Below are positions 34,783 to 44,159 of a stretch of DNA of 54,205 bases, piece by piece. This DNA is from Thermobacillus xylanilyticus (GTDB lineage: Bacteria; Bacillota; Bacilli; Paenibacillales; Paenibacillaceae). A program made the position numbers and the translations under genes. Each line of letters opens with the position of its first letter. The stretch's first letter is position 1. Location: contig NZ_CAJRAY010000061.1 in assembly GCF_907165215.1 (NCBI RefSeq), forward strand, positions 1 to 54,205, written 5' to 3'. Under the pieces are notes generated by a model that saw only the letters and a list, made by a program, of their open reading frames with translations, was not told where the DNA came from and did no database searches.

Positions 34783-35802
34783 ATGAGCACGATGAAAGCA
34801 TGCGTGATCGAAGGTCCTCGCCGTGCGGCCGTCCGGGAAGTGCCGATCCCCGCACCCGGCCCCGGCGAAGTGCTGATCCGGGTCGAGCGCGCCGGGATCT
34901 GCGGGACGGATGTTCACATTTACAAAGGCGAGTACGTCTCCCCCTACCCGGTCATTCCCGGGCATGAGTTCTCCGGCACGATCGCCGGGCTCGGCGAAGG
35001 CGCGGATCAGTTCCGGATCGGCGACCGCGTCACCGCGGAGCCCAACATCCACTGCGGCCGCTGCGCGTACTGCCTGTCCCATCGCGGCAACCATTGCGAG
35101 AGCTGGCAGGCGGTCGGGGTCACCCGAAACGGCGCCATGGCGGAATACGTGACGGTGCCGGTCGGCAACGTGTTCCGGCTGCCGGACGGCATGAGCTTCG
35201 CCGAAGGCGCGTTCATCGAGCCGCTGGCCTGCGTCGTCCACGCGATGAACCGTCTGCAGCCCGCCCCCGGCGCCCGGACGCTCCTGTTCGGCGCCGGCGC
35301 CATGGGACAGCAACTTATCCAGGCGCTCGTCCATGCCGGCGTGTCCGATCTCGCGGTCATCGATATTTCCGAGGGCAAGCTGGCGATGGCCGCGGAGTGG
35401 GGCGCCACCCGGACGTTCCTGAGCGGTCAGTACGATGAAGCCGAATTGCTGGATGATTTCCCGCGCGGGTTCGACATTGTCGTGGACGCCACCGGCATCC
35501 CGAAGGTCATCGAGCAGGCGCTGAAGTATCTCGGTCCGGCGGGCAAATACCTCCAGTTTGGCGTAACGGCCAGGACGGCGGCCATCCAGCTCAGCCCGTT
35601 CGATCTGTTCCAGAAGGACTGGACGCTGATCGGATCGATGGCGACGAACGATACGTTCCATCAGGCGCTGCAATGGGCGAAGGCGAAGCGCATCCGGCTC
35701 GAGCCGCTCGTCACGCGCGTCATCGGCCTGGACGATCTTCCGCGCCTGTTCGAAAACGGCGCCGGCCCCGACGACCTCAAAGTGCAGATTCAGATCGGAT
35801 GA
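34783..35802 (+). CDS. Zinc-dependent medium-chain alcohol/polyol dehydrogenase (339 aa)
   Basis: Catalytic zinc ligands fit CGTD (Cys40), GHE (61-63) and the Glu of IEPLACV; the structural zinc lobe has four Cys in HCGRCAYCLSHRGNHC. The Rossmann glycine motif is LLFGAGAMGQQLIQAL. It resembles sorbitol/arabinitol/threonine dehydrogenase-type enzymes; substrate not determined. ATG 34783 with CAGGAGG; a second ATG lies 9 bp downstream. Separated from both neighbours by terminators. Confidence 0.88.
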   Translation: MSTMKACVIEGPRRAAVREVPIPAPGPGEVLIRVERAGICGTDVHIYKGEYVSPYPVIPGHEFSGTIAGLGEGADQFRIGDRVTAEPNIHCGRCAYCLSHRGNHCESWQAVGVTRNGAMAEYVTVPVGNVFRLPDGMSFAEGAFIEPLACVVHAMNRLQPAPGARTLLFGAGAMGQQLIQALVHAGVSDLAVIDISEGKLAMAAEWGATRTFLSGQYDEAELLDDFPRGFDIVVDATGIPKVIEQALKYLGPAGKYLQFGVTARTAAIQLSPFDLFQKDWTLIGSMATNDTFHQALQWAKAKRIRLEPLVTRVIGLDDLPRLFENGAGPDDLKVQIQIG

Positions 35803-35817
35803 TCATCCGATTCCTGA

Positions 35818-35853
35818 GCGGCACCGCGGATTCATGCGCGGATGCCGCTTTTT
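35818..35853 (+). terminator. Terminator of the alcohol dehydrogenase gene
   Basis: GCGGCACCGCG (35818-35828) pairs with CGCGGATGCCGC (35837-35848) with one bulge, followed by TTTTTC. Confidence 0.75.
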
Positions 35854-35880
35854 CTTTGCCGGGCCGAAGAATCACAGATC

Positions 35881-35909
35881 TTGACAAAATTTGTCGAGCT
35901 ATTTAATAT
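35881..35909 (+). promoter_or_regulatory. Sigma-A promoter of the symporter gene, with palindromes
   Basis: TTGACA (35881-35886), 17-bp spacer, TAATAT (35904-35909). TTGACAAA / TTTGTCGA forms a near-perfect dyad on the -35, and TATTCATA (35907-35914) pairs with TATGAATA (35933-35940) across the transcription start. Both look like operators. Confidence 0.65.
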
Positions 35910-35972
35910 TCATAGTAATTTAATTGGACTAATATGAATACATCAGGCTGTTTCGAAAGGATGTGTGTTCCT

Positions 35973-37343
35973 ATGGATTCAACATGGCTGGATAACAATG
36001 TGGTGGCCGCGATTCAGACCAACTGGCTCAGCATCGTGTTGGGCCTTGTGGTCATCCTCGCGCTCCATTTCCTTGCCCGGAAGCGCATCGGCTTCGGCAC
36101 CCGCGTGCTGATCGCCCTCGGGCTCGGCCTGGTCGCGGGGGTTGTGCTGAATGCGGCGGAGGCCAACTACGATGCGATCCAACTGATCGGGTCGATCTAC
36201 GTCAATCTGATTCGCATGGTCGTCATCCCGCTGGTGTTCGTGCTCGTGATCAACAGCATCATTTCGATCACGGACACGGGGTATCTGAAGAAAATCGGCG
36301 GCAAGACGATCGGCTGGTTCCTGCTCACGACCGGCATCGCCGCCGTCATCGGGCTGCTCACGGCGCTGGCGCTGAACCCGGGCGCGGGCATCGACGCCCA
36401 AACGCCGGAAGACTTCCAGGCGCGGGAAGTTCCTACGCTGTTCCAGGTCATTCTCGATCAGGTGCCGAACAACCCGATCAGCGACGCGGCCAACGGCAAA
36501 GTGGTGCCGATTCTCATCTTCGCTCTGTTTATCGCCATTGCCACGGTGAAGCTCGGCGAGAAGAAACCGGAGACGGTGCAGCCGTTCAAGGCTTTCATTC
36601 AATCCGCCACGGAAATCATGCATCAAGTGATCAAGTTCGTTCTCCGTTTCACGCCGTACGGCGTGTTCGCCCTGATTGCCGTCATGGCGGCCCGCTACGG
36701 TCTGGAGACGCTTGAGCCGCTGGCGCGCCTGATCGGCGTCAGCTACGCCGCCCTGATCATTCACTTCGTTCTCATTTTCGGCGGATTGGTGCTGCTCGTG
36801 GCCAAGGTGAATCCGATCAAGTTCTTCAAAAAGGCATACCCGACCATCGCCGTAGCCTTCACGACGCGGAGCAGCTACGCCACCTTGCCGGTCAATCTGG
36901 AAGTGATCACGAAGCGCCTGCGCGTCTCGCCGCGCGTCGCCAGCTTCGTCGCACCGCTCGGCGCCACGATGAACTTCAACGGCTGCGGCGGAATTTGGCC
37001 GGCCATCGTCGCCGTGTTTGTGGCCGACATTTTCGGCATCAATCTCTCTTTCGCGGATTACATTTTGATTGTGCTGGTCAGCGCGATTTCGTCCATCGGG
37101 GTTGCCGGCGTACCGGGGCCCGCATCGATCTCCACCACGGTGGTTTTGACGGCGCTCGGATTGCCGCTGGAAGGCATTGCGATCGTCGCCTCCGTGGAAG
37201 CGTTGATCGACATGGGCCGCACCGCCGTCAACGCTACGGGCACGACGGTCACGAGCCTTCTCGTGGCGAATTCGGAAGGGGAATTCGACCGCGAAGCCTT
37301 CGATCGCGACGTGGAAGACGAGCTGGAACTGAATCCGGCGTGA
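35973..37343 (+). CDS. Sodium:dicarboxylate-family symporter, TcyP (L-cystine)-like (456 aa)
   Basis: SLC1-type secondary transporter with about eight helices and re-entrant loops. 'AFTTRSSYATLPVNLEV', 'MNFNGCGGIWPAIVAVFVAD' and 'VEALIDMGRTAVNATGT' are closest, from memory, to TcyP/YhcL cystine symporters rather than GltP/DctA. ATG at 35973 has AAAGGA 12 nt upstream; in-frame ATGs at 35934 and 35961 lack a good site. An operator-like promoter precedes it. Its location downstream of cysK would suit cystine uptake. Confidence 0.75.
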   Translation: MDSTWLDNNVVAAIQTNWLSIVLGLVVILALHFLARKRIGFGTRVLIALGLGLVAGVVLNAAEANYDAIQLIGSIYVNLIRMVVIPLVFVLVINSIISITDTGYLKKIGGKTIGWFLLTTGIAAVIGLLTALALNPGAGIDAQTPEDFQAREVPTLFQVILDQVPNNPISDAANGKVVPILIFALFIAIATVKLGEKKPETVQPFKAFIQSATEIMHQVIKFVLRFTPYGVFALIAVMAARYGLETLEPLARLIGVSYAALIIHFVLIFGGLVLLVAKVNPIKFFKKAYPTIAVAFTTRSSYATLPVNLEVITKRLRVSPRVASFVAPLGATMNFNGCGGIWPAIVAVFVADIFGINLSFADYILIVLVSAISSIGVAGVPGPASISTTVVLTALGLPLEGIAIVASVEALIDMGRTAVNATGTTVTSLLVANSEGEFDREAFDRDVEDELELNPA

Positions 37344-37370
37344 TGCGCGGCCGTCATTCAGCGAACCCGG

Positions 37371-37403
37371 AGACTGTCCCGTCTGCAGGGGCAGTCTTTT
37401 TTT
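37371..37403 (+). terminator. Terminator of the symporter gene
   Basis: AGACTGTCCC (37371-37380) pairs with GGGGCAGTCT (37388-37397) with one wobble, then a T-run to 37403. Confidence 0.85.
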
Positions 37404-37503
37404 GCGCCTGAATGGCGGCGTGCAGGGTGGAAATCGGGCTGCAATCTTGTACGATTAGAATGTGGGAGAGAGGGACTTCCACGACAGGAGGGGAGACGGC
37501 AGT

Positions 37504-37890
37504 TTGAGGAAGAGAGGCTTGGTGCTTGGTGCCGCATCGGCGGTGCTTGTTGCGCTTGTAGGGTTTCTTTTCGTTATGAACCGGTGGTTTTATCCTCCCC
37601 TCCCCGTGCCGGACGTATCGGCGAAGGAAGCGGTGAAGAAGCTGGAGGCTTCCGACCGCGTGCTGGCGGAGCTTGCCTCGGCAGGCGGTGTCCGGTGGTA
37701 TATCGACCGGAACGGCGAGGGAATCGGTGCGGTCGACGATGCGGTCAAGCGGATGAGCGAAGCGGAAGGGTGGACGTTCACGAGCAAAGAAGGCGCCGGC
37801 CTGTTCTTTGAGAAGGACGGAGAGAGACGGATCGCGACGACCCGGATCTGGAACCGCAAGTACGTGCTCGTCAAAGTCCAGGACCTGTGA
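37504..37890 (+). CDS. Small membrane-anchored protein of unknown function (128 aa)
   Basis: One N-terminal helix (LVLGAASAVLVALVGFLFVM, about 6-25), then a soluble domain with 'PVPDVSAKEAVKKLEASDR' and 'WYIDRNGEGIGAVDDAVKRM'. I do not recognise it. TTG start at 37504 is favoured by AGGAGGGGAG; the upstream frame has no ribosome-binding site. It ends 43 bp before pabB, so it may be the first gene of the folate operon. Confidence 0.7.
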   Translation: MRKRGLVLGAASAVLVALVGFLFVMNRWFYPPLPVPDVSAKEAVKKLEASDRVLAELASAGGVRWYIDRNGEGIGAVDDAVKRMSEAEGWTFTSKEGAGLFFEKDGERRIATTRIWNRKYVLVKVQDL

Positions 37891-37933
37891 CATTGGTCTA
37901 TACGAAGGGCAACAATGGGGGGAATGGTTTGGC

Positions 37934-39541
37934 GTGACGGACGCTGTGACGACATTGGAACAATGGCGCGCCTGGCGGCGCGATGGATACAACACGCTGC
38001 CGCTGCTCAGGCGCGTGCGCCTCAAGCCGGGGGATGACCGGCCGGCCGAGTGGAGCGGCGCATGGATGGCGGCGCATCCGCACGCGATCGTGCTCGAGAG
38101 CGGCAAGGAAGGCCGGTACACGTATCTCGGCCTCCGGCCGTCGGCCGTGCTGCGCGGCAAAGGAAGCGAAGCCGAGGCGGTGGAGACGGGCGAAGCGCCG
38201 CCGCGGCGGCTCGAAGGCAAGCCGCTCGACGTCGTGCGCGCCTGGCTCGCGGGGCGCAAGGGGCCGCCCCTGCCGGACGGCCCGAAGTGGACCGGCGGCA
38301 TCGCCGGGCTGTGGAGCTACGACATCATCCGCTCCATCGAGCGGCTGCCCGAGCGGGCCGCAGACGACCTCGGCCTGCCGGACTATCTGTTCCTGCGGCT
38401 GGACGAGCTGTGGATCATTGACCACGAGAAGCGGGAGCTGATCCTCGCCCGGCATGTGCCGGTGCCGGACGGGACGGACGACGTCGGGCTGGCCGACCTG
38501 TATGATGAAGCGCTGCAACATACCGAGCGCATGCGGGAGATCTGGGCGGGCATCGCGGCGGCCGCCCGCGCGCCGGAGGCGGAGCGGCGGCTTGCGGAGC
38601 GGCGAAAAGCGATGGAAGCGGACCGGCTCGAGATCGACATCGACGCGCTCGAAGGGCTGATCCGCCCGTTCAGCAAGCGGGCTTACATGGACGCGGTCGA
38701 GCGGATCCGCGACTACATCGCGCAGGGCGACGTGTTCCAGGTGAACCTGTCGCAGCGGATGAGCAAGCGGTCGTCGTCCGACCCGGACGCGCTGTACGAA
38801 TGGCTGCGGTTGTTCAATCCGTCGCCGTACATGGGCTACCTGCGCTGCCCCGATTTCCGGCTCGTCTCGGCGTCGCCGGAGCTGCTCGTCGCGATGCGCG
38901 GCGGGGTCCTCTCGACCCGGCCGATCGCCGGCACGCGCCGCCGCGGCCGCACGCCCGAGGAAGACCGGCGGATGGCGGAAGAGCTGCTCGCGAGCGAGAA
39001 GGAGCGGGCCGAGCACATCATGCTCGTCGACCTCGAGCGGAACGATCTCGGACGGATCTCGCGGTACGGCACCGTCCGGGTTAAGGAACTGATGACGATC
39101 GAATACTATTCCCACGTCATGCATCTCGTCTCGCAGGTGGAGGGAGAGCTGGCGGAAGGGAAGGATGCGCTGGACGTGATCGGGGCTGTTTTTCCCGGCG
39201 GGACGATTACGGGTGCGCCCAAGGTGCGCACGATGGAGATTCTCGAGGAGCTGGAGCCGACGCGGCGCGGGCCGTACTACGGCTCCCTCGGCTGGATTGA
39301 CTACAGCGGGGATATGGAATTTAATATTCTTATACGCACGATGGTCGTCCGGGACGGCTGCGTGCATATTCAAGCCGGCGGCGGGATCGTGATCGACTCC
39401 GACCCCGAGCGGGAGTACAAGGAATCGCTGAACAAGGCCAAGGCGCTCTGGAAGGCGGTTCAATATGTCGAACGCGAAGCGGAAGGCGCGCTTTCGCATG
39501 CGGCCGGGGCGGAGAGGCCCGCGAAGGAGGAACGGCGATGA
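37934..39541 (+). CDS. pabB: Aminodeoxychorismate synthase component I, PabB (535 aa)
   Basis: Chorismate-binding enzyme that makes 4-amino-4-deoxychorismate with PabA. The C-terminal catalytic domain has '[16 protein letters not shown]', 'SPELLVAM', 'PIAGTRRRG', '[20 protein letters not shown]', '[20 protein letters not shown]' and '[19 protein letters not shown]'. The genetic context of pabA/pabC/fol genes favours PabB over TrpE. GTG 37934 is chosen for its GGGGGAATG site; upstream in-frame codons are out of family. ATGA overlap with pabA. Confidence 0.93.
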   Translation: MTDAVTTLEQWRAWRRDGYNTLPLLRRVRLKPGDDRPAEWSGAWMAAHPHAIVLESGKEGRYTYLGLRPSAVLRGKGSEAEAVETGEAPPRRLEGKPLDVVRAWLAGRKGPPLPDGPKWTGGIAGLWSYDIIRSIERLPERAADDLGLPDYLFLRLDELWIIDHEKRELILARHVPVPDGTDDVGLADLYDEALQHTERMREIWAGIAAAARAPEAERRLAERRKAMEADRLEIDIDALEGLIRPFSKRAYMDAVERIRDYIAQGDVFQVNLSQRMSKRSSSDPDALYEWLRLFNPSPYMGYLRCPDFRLVSASPELLVAMRGGVLSTRPIAGTRRRGRTPEEDRRMAEELLASEKERAEHIMLVDLERNDLGRISRYGTVRVKELMTIEYYSHVMHLVSQVEGELAEGKDALDVIGAVFPGGTITGAPKVRTMEILEELEPTRRGPYYGSLGWIDYSGDMEFNILIRTMVVRDGCVHIQAGGGIVIDSDPEREYKESLNKAKALWKAVQYVEREAEGALSHAAGAERPAKEERR

Positions 39542-40119
39542 TTCTGGTCATCGACAACTACGATTCGTTCACGTATAATCTGGTGCAATATTTGGGCGAG
39601 CTCGGCGAGGAGATCGTCGTCAGGCGGAACGACGAGATCGACCTTGCCGGCATTGAAGCGCTGGCCCCGGACCATATTCTGATCTCGCCCGGTCCCTGCA
39701 CGCCGAACGAGGCGGGCATCAGCCTCGCGCTCATCGACCATTTCAAAGGGAAAATTCCGATCTTCGGCGTCTGCCTCGGCCACCAGGCGATCGGCCAGGC
39801 GTTCGGCGGCGAAGTGGTGCGCGCGGAAAATCTGATGCACGGCAAGACGAGCGAAATCCATCACACGGGCAAAGGCGTGTTCGCCGGGCTGCCGAGCCCG
39901 TTCACGGCGACCCGCTACCACTCGCTCATCGTGAAGCGGGAGACGCTGCCGGACTGTCTCGAGATTACGGCCGAGACGGAAACCGGAGAGATCATGGGAA
40001 TCAAGCACAAAGAATATCTTGTCGAAGGCGTGCAGTTCCATCCCGAGTCGATCATGACGGAGCACGGGAGGACGATGCTGCGCAATTTCCTCGCGTACAA
40101 GGCGGGAGCCGTCCGATGA
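39538..40119 (+). CDS. pabA: Aminodeoxychorismate/anthranilate synthase glutaminase PabA (193 aa)
   Basis: Class I glutamine amidotransferase that supplies ammonia to PabB; may also serve TrpE as in B. subtilis. Nucleophile Cys79 ([15 protein letters not shown]), His168 and Glu170 (FHPES). The oxyanion segment SPGPCTP is present. Overlaps both neighbours by 4 bp. Confidence 0.95.
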   Translation: MILVIDNYDSFTYNLVQYLGELGEEIVVRRNDEIDLAGIEALAPDHILISPGPCTPNEAGISLALIDHFKGKIPIFGVCLGHQAIGQAFGGEVVRAENLMHGKTSEIHHTGKGVFAGLPSPFTATRYHSLIVKRETLPDCLEITAETETGEIMGIKHKEYLVEGVQFHPESIMTEHGRTMLRNFLAYKAGAVR

Positions 40120-41018
40120 GAATCGGATGGAACGGCGCCGTGCTCGAGGCGGGTGAGGCCGTGATTCCGGCAATGGATCACGGCCTTCTCTACGGCATCG
40201 GGCTGTTCGAGACGTTCCGCACGTACGGCGGGAAGCCGTTCGCGCTCGACCGCCGGCTCGCCCGGCTGCGGAACGGCTGCGAGACGCTCGGCATCCGCTG
40301 GACGATGACGGAAGCGGACGTGTCGGACTGGCTCGCCAAGGCGCTGGAGGCGAACGGGCTGGCCGACGCTTATATCCGCCTGACCGTGACCGCCGGCGAC
40401 GCGGGGCTCGGCCTGAACGACGGGCCGTATGAGCGGCCGAACACGCTGCTCATGGTCAAGCCCTTGCCGCCGCTGGGCGGGCGGCTGTACCGTGAAGGGC
40501 GCGAGCTGCGGATCTTGCGGACGCCGCGGGGCATGCCCGAGACGCCGGTTCGGCTCAAATCGCTTCATTACATGACGAATGTGCTGGCGAAAAGGGAGCT
40601 TGCGGCGAGCGGCGCGCCGGCGGGGGCGGAAGGGCTGATGCTGACGCGGGAAGGGTGGCTTGCCGAAGGGATCGTGAGCAATCTTTTCTTCGTGAAGGAC
40701 GGCATCGTGCGGACCCCCGCCATCGCAACCGGCATCCTGCCCGGCATCACGCGCGCGTTGACGCTGGAGCTGGCCCGGTCCGAGGGGCTGGAGACGGAAG
40801 AAGGATACTATACGGCGGCCGACCTGCTCATGGCCGACGAAGTCTGGCTGACCGGCTCGGTGCAGGAGATTGTGCCGGTGACGCGGATCGCGGAGGCGGA
40901 CGGGACGGTGCGCACGGTCGGAAGCGGGCTTGCCGGGCCGGTGACGACAAGGCTGCTCGAGGCGTACCGCGCTAAGGTGCGGCGCTCCATCGGCGCGGCG
41001 GCGGAAGGAGTTTGGTGA
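40116..41018 (+). CDS. pabC: Aminodeoxychorismate lyase PabC (300 aa)
   Basis: Fold-type IV PLP enzyme releasing p-aminobenzoate. '[19 protein letters not shown]' near residue 24, the PLP Lys in '[16 protein letters not shown]', '[20 protein letters not shown]' and '[10 protein letters not shown]' are characteristic. Start overlaps the pabA stop. Confidence 0.93.
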   Translation: MRIGWNGAVLEAGEAVIPAMDHGLLYGIGLFETFRTYGGKPFALDRRLARLRNGCETLGIRWTMTEADVSDWLAKALEANGLADAYIRLTVTAGDAGLGLNDGPYERPNTLLMVKPLPPLGGRLYREGRELRILRTPRGMPETPVRLKSLHYMTNVLAKRELAASGAPAGAEGLMLTREGWLAEGIVSNLFFVKDGIVRTPAIATGILPGITRALTLELARSEGLETEEGYYTAADLLMADEVWLTGSVQEIVPVTRIAEADGTVRTVGSGLAGPVTTRLLEAYRAKVRRSIGAAAEGVW

Positions 41019-41022
41019 TGCA

Positions 41023-41907
41023 ATGAGACCGGTATTCTGGAGCCGGACATATGAGCTGGCCGGCGGCGTGAATCTGGAATTGGGAAGACGGACGCTCGTT
41101 ATGGGCATCCTGAACGTGACGCCGGATTCTTTCTCCGACGGCGGGCGGTACCTGGCGGTGGACGCGGCCGTCGAACATGCCGTGCGGATGGTCGAAGCCG
41201 GGGCGGACATTCTCGACATCGGCGGCGAATCGACGCGGCCGGGACATGAGCCGGTGCCCGCGGACGAGGAGATCCGGCGCGTCATCCCGGTCATCCGGGC
41301 GGTGCGCGAGGCGTTGCCGCACGTGCCGCTCTCGATCGACACGTACAAGGCGGAGACGGCGCGGAAGGCGCTTGAAGCGGGCGTGCACATCATCAACGAC
41401 ATTTGGGGGCTTACGGCCGATCCGGAGATGGCGCGCACCGCGGCCGAATTCGGCTGTCCGGTCGTCATCAGCCACAACCGGCGCGAAACCGGCGGGTATG
41501 CCGATATCGCCCGGGACGTGGCGGCCGATCTGCTGGCATCGGTGCGGACAGCGCTTGATGCGGGTGTCGATTCGTATAACATCTGGCTCGACCCGGGCAT
41601 CGGTTTCGCGAAAGAATATGAGGACAATCTCGACATGATGGGCCGGCTCGCCGAGCTTGTCCGGCTGGGTTACCCGGTGCTGCTCGGCACGTCCCGCAAA
41701 CGGTTCATCCGCCATACGCTTGATCTGCCGGCGGACGACGTCGTCGAAGGAACGGCCGCGACCGTCGCCCTCGGCATCGCCCAAGGCTGCCAGGTCGTGC
41801 GCGTGCATGACGTGGACCGCATCGTCCGGACGGTGCGGATGACCGATGCGGTGGTCTATCGGCAGGCCGACATTCGCGGGGAGGCGGGCGTACCATGGAC
41901 AAAATGA
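41023..41907 (+). CDS. folP: Dihydropteroate synthase FolP (294 aa)
   Basis: Joins p-aminobenzoate to the pterin; the target of sulfonamides. 'MGILNVTPDSFSDGGRY' (27-43), 'DIGGESTRPGHEPV', 'SIDTYKAETARKAL' and 'GTSRKRFIRHTL' are diagnostic. Start 4 bp after pabC, overlaps folB by 13 bp. Confidence 0.97.
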   Translation: MRPVFWSRTYELAGGVNLELGRRTLVMGILNVTPDSFSDGGRYLAVDAAVEHAVRMVEAGADILDIGGESTRPGHEPVPADEEIRRVIPVIRAVREALPHVPLSIDTYKAETARKALEAGVHIINDIWGLTADPEMARTAAEFGCPVVISHNRRETGGYADIARDVAADLLASVRTALDAGVDSYNIWLDPGIGFAKEYEDNLDMMGRLAELVRLGYPVLLGTSRKRFIRHTLDLPADDVVEGTAATVALGIAQGCQVVRVHDVDRIVRTVRMTDAVVYRQADIRGEAGVPWTK

Positions 41908-42275
41908 TCGTGCGCGGCATGCGTTTTTTCGGCTATCACGGCGTCATTCCGGAGGAGAACCGGCTCGGCCAGCAATTCATGGTGGATGTGGAGCTTGCGC
42001 TTGAGCTGGAGGAAGCGGCGGCGGCGGACGACCTGGCGAAGACGGTCAACTACGCCGATCTGCACGCGCGGGTGAAGCGAATCGTCGAAGGTCCGCCGTG
42101 CAGGCTGATCGAAGCGCTCGCCCGCCGTATTGCAACCGATCTGCTCGACACTTATACTAATATAAATGAAGTTCTGGTCCGCGTGACGAAGCCGCATCCG
42201 CCGTTTGACATCCATTTCGACGGCGTGACCGTGGAATTGCGCAGAAAGCGGGAACAACATGACGGGCAAGGATGA
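41895..42275 (+). CDS. folB: Dihydroneopterin aldolase FolB (126 aa)
   Basis: Cleaves dihydroneopterin. 'MIVRGMRFFGYHGVIPEENR' and 'VNYADLHARVKRIVEGPPCR' then 'LIEALARRIATDLL' match the family; standard length. Overlaps folP by 13 bp and folK by 17 bp. A short AT-rich codon patch lies at 42150-42172. Confidence 0.95.
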   Translation: MDKMIVRGMRFFGYHGVIPEENRLGQQFMVDVELALELEEAAAADDLAKTVNYADLHARVKRIVEGPPCRLIEALARRIATDLLDTYTNINEVLVRVTKPHPPFDIHFDGVTVELRRKREQHDGQG

Positions 42276-42816
42276 CATCAAGGCGCCGGCCGGACGGCGC
42301 GCCTATATCGCGCTCGGCTCCAATCTGGGAGACAGGGAAGCGCAGCTTGCGGAGGCCTTGCGGCGGCTTCACGCTCGCGACGGCATTACGGTCGACCGGG
42401 TGTCCGCCGTCTACGAGACGGATCCGGTCGGGTATGTCGACCAGCCGAAATTTCTCAACATGGCGGCCGCGCTGACGACGGAGCGGCAGCCGCTCGATTT
42501 GCTGCGGGAGATGCTGGAAGTGGAGCGGGAACTCGGCAGGGTGCGGAATATCCGCTTCGGTCCGCGCACGATCGACCTTGATCTGCTGCTGATGGACGGC
42601 GCCGAGCTTGCGACGGAAGAGCTGACGCTTCCCCATCCCCGGATGATGGAGCGGGCATTCGTGCTCGTGCCGCTGCTCGAAGTGCTGGATGAACACGCAT
42701 CCTGCAGGCCGGCGGTCGAGTCGGCGGCCCGTGCGGCGCTCTCGCAGGGAAAGGATGGCATCGCAAGATGGACAACGATCACCTGGCCTTGCGCATCCGC
42801 GCATTTCGAAAACTGA
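42259..42816 (+). CDS. folK: Hydroxymethyldihydropterin pyrophosphokinase FolK (185 aa)
   Basis: Activates the pterin for FolP. 'AYIALGSNLGDREAQL', 'YETDPVGYVDQPKFLN', 'RNIRFGPRTIDLDLLL' and 'LPHPRMMERAFVLVPL' are the ATP- and substrate-binding motifs. Its last 49 bp overlap the small HTH gene, so the C-terminal tail is probably not conserved. Confidence 0.95.
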   Translation: MTGKDDIKAPAGRRAYIALGSNLGDREAQLAEALRRLHARDGITVDRVSAVYETDPVGYVDQPKFLNMAAALTTERQPLDLLREMLEVERELGRVRNIRFGPRTIDLDLLLMDGAELATEELTLPHPRMMERAFVLVPLLEVLDEHASCRPAVESAARAALSQGKDGIARWTTITWPCASAHFEN

Positions 42817-42983
42817 AAGGACTGACCCAGCAGCAGCTGGCTGACCGGATGGGCGTCTCGGTTGCCGTGCTCGGCTCGCTCGAGCGGGGCACGCGCCGGC
42901 CCGATTCCAAGCTGATGCAGCGCATTGCCGAGTCGCTCGGCATCGATTACGACGAACTGACGGGAAACGAGCCCGGCGCCTGA
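42768..42983 (+). CDS. yazB: XRE-family HTH protein, YazB-like (71 aa)
   Basis: Single helix-turn-helix domain: 'LRIRAFRKLKGLTQQQLADR' then 'MGVSVAVLGSLERGTRRPDS'. Same position as B. subtilis yazB, between folK and dusB. Starts inside folK (49-bp overlap). No effector domain; possible regulator of the folate operon, not shown. Confidence 0.85.
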   Translation: MDNDHLALRIRAFRKLKGLTQQQLADRMGVSVAVLGSLERGTRRPDSKLMQRIAESLGIDYDELTGNEPGA

Positions 42984-43094
42984 CGCTCCGGGCGGCGGTT
43001 ATGGCGTGCACGGCATCAGATGCGGTTTAAGGGTGCGGTGCGCGCTTTGCGTTGATCTTTTTTGCCTGAACCGGCGGGAAGGAGGCGATGGAAC

Positions 43095-44084
43095 ATGCTC
43101 AAGATCGGCGATATTGAACTCAAGAATCAGGTGGTGCTCGCGCCGATGGCCGGCGTGTGCAACCCCGCTTTCCGGCTGATCGCGAAGGAGTTCGGATGCG
43201 GACTGGTCTGCGCCGAGATGGTCAGCGACAAGGCGATTATTCACGGCAACAAGCGGACGATGGAAATGCTCTATGTGGACGAGCGGGAGAAGCCGCTCAG
43301 CCTGCAAATTTTCGGGGGCGACCGCAAGTCGCTTGTCGAGGCGGCGAAAGTCGTCGACAAGCAGACGAACGCCGACATCATCGACATCAACATGGGCTGC
43401 CCCGTGCCGAAGGTGACGAAATGCGACGCCGGCGCGCGCTGGCTGCTCGATCCGGACAAAATTTACGAGATGGTGGCGGCTGTCGTCGATGCCGTCGAGA
43501 AGCCGGTCACCGTGAAGATGCGGATCGGCTGGGACGACCAGCACATTTACGCCGTCGAGAACGCGCGCGCGGTCGAACGGGCCGGCGGCAAGGCGGTCGC
43601 CGTTCACGGGCGCACCCGGGAGCAGCTGTACACGGGCAAGGCCGACTGGAACGTGATCAAGGAAGTGAAGGAGGCCGTCTCGATTCCGGTCATCGGCAAC
43701 GGCGACGTCTTCACGCCGGAGGACGCGAAGCGGATGCTGGAGACGACCGGCGTAGACGGCGTCATGATCGGCCGGGGAGCGCTCGGCAACCCGTGGATGC
43801 TGTACCGGACCGTCCATTATCTGACGACCGGCGAGCTTCTGCCCGAGCCGACGCCGAAGGAGAAGGTCGAAATCGCCGTTCTGCACATGGACCGCCTCAT
43901 CGCGCTGAAGGGCGAGGCGCAGGCGGTCCGGGAGATGCGCAAGCATCTCGCCTGGTACCTGAAGGGACTGCCGCGGGCCGCCCGCGTGAAGGATCAGATC
44001 ATGGAAGAGACAAGCCGGGATCGCATGGTAAGCATCCTGAACGACTACGTCGACTCGCTGGAGGAGACGGTCGGCACCGCCTGA
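43095..44084 (+). CDS. dusB: tRNA-dihydrouridine synthase DusB (329 aa)
   Basis: FMN enzyme reducing uridines in tRNA D-loops. 'VVLAPMAGVCNPAFRLIAKE', 'DIIDINMGCPVPKVTKCDAG' (catalytic Cys in the KCDAG-type loop), 'AVHGRTREQLYTGKADW', 'GNGDVFTPEDAK' and 'MIGRGALGNPW' are present. ATG 43095 with GGAAGGAGG. Confidence 0.95.
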   Translation: MLKIGDIELKNQVVLAPMAGVCNPAFRLIAKEFGCGLVCAEMVSDKAIIHGNKRTMEMLYVDEREKPLSLQIFGGDRKSLVEAAKVVDKQTNADIIDINMGCPVPKVTKCDAGARWLLDPDKIYEMVAAVVDAVEKPVTVKMRIGWDDQHIYAVENARAVERAGGKAVAVHGRTREQLYTGKADWNVIKEVKEAVSIPVIGNGDVFTPEDAKRMLETTGVDGVMIGRGALGNPWMLYRTVHYLTTGELLPEPTPKEKVEIAVLHMDRLIALKGEAQAVREMRKHLAWYLKGLPRAARVKDQIMEETSRDRMVSILNDYVDSLEETVGTA

Positions 44085-44159
44085 ATCATGAACGGCCGCG
44101 CGGCTGGTCCGCGCGGCTTCGCGGTTCCGCCGGGGCGTCAGGCAGGCACCCCGGCGAGA

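Noticed and set aside
31962..34790. A 942-codon open frame on the minus strand opposite the STAND gene
   Set aside because: GC-rich codon bias keeps the antisense frame open; the translation is Arg/His/Gln/Asp-rich without motifs, while the plus strand has an intact NB-ARC protein.
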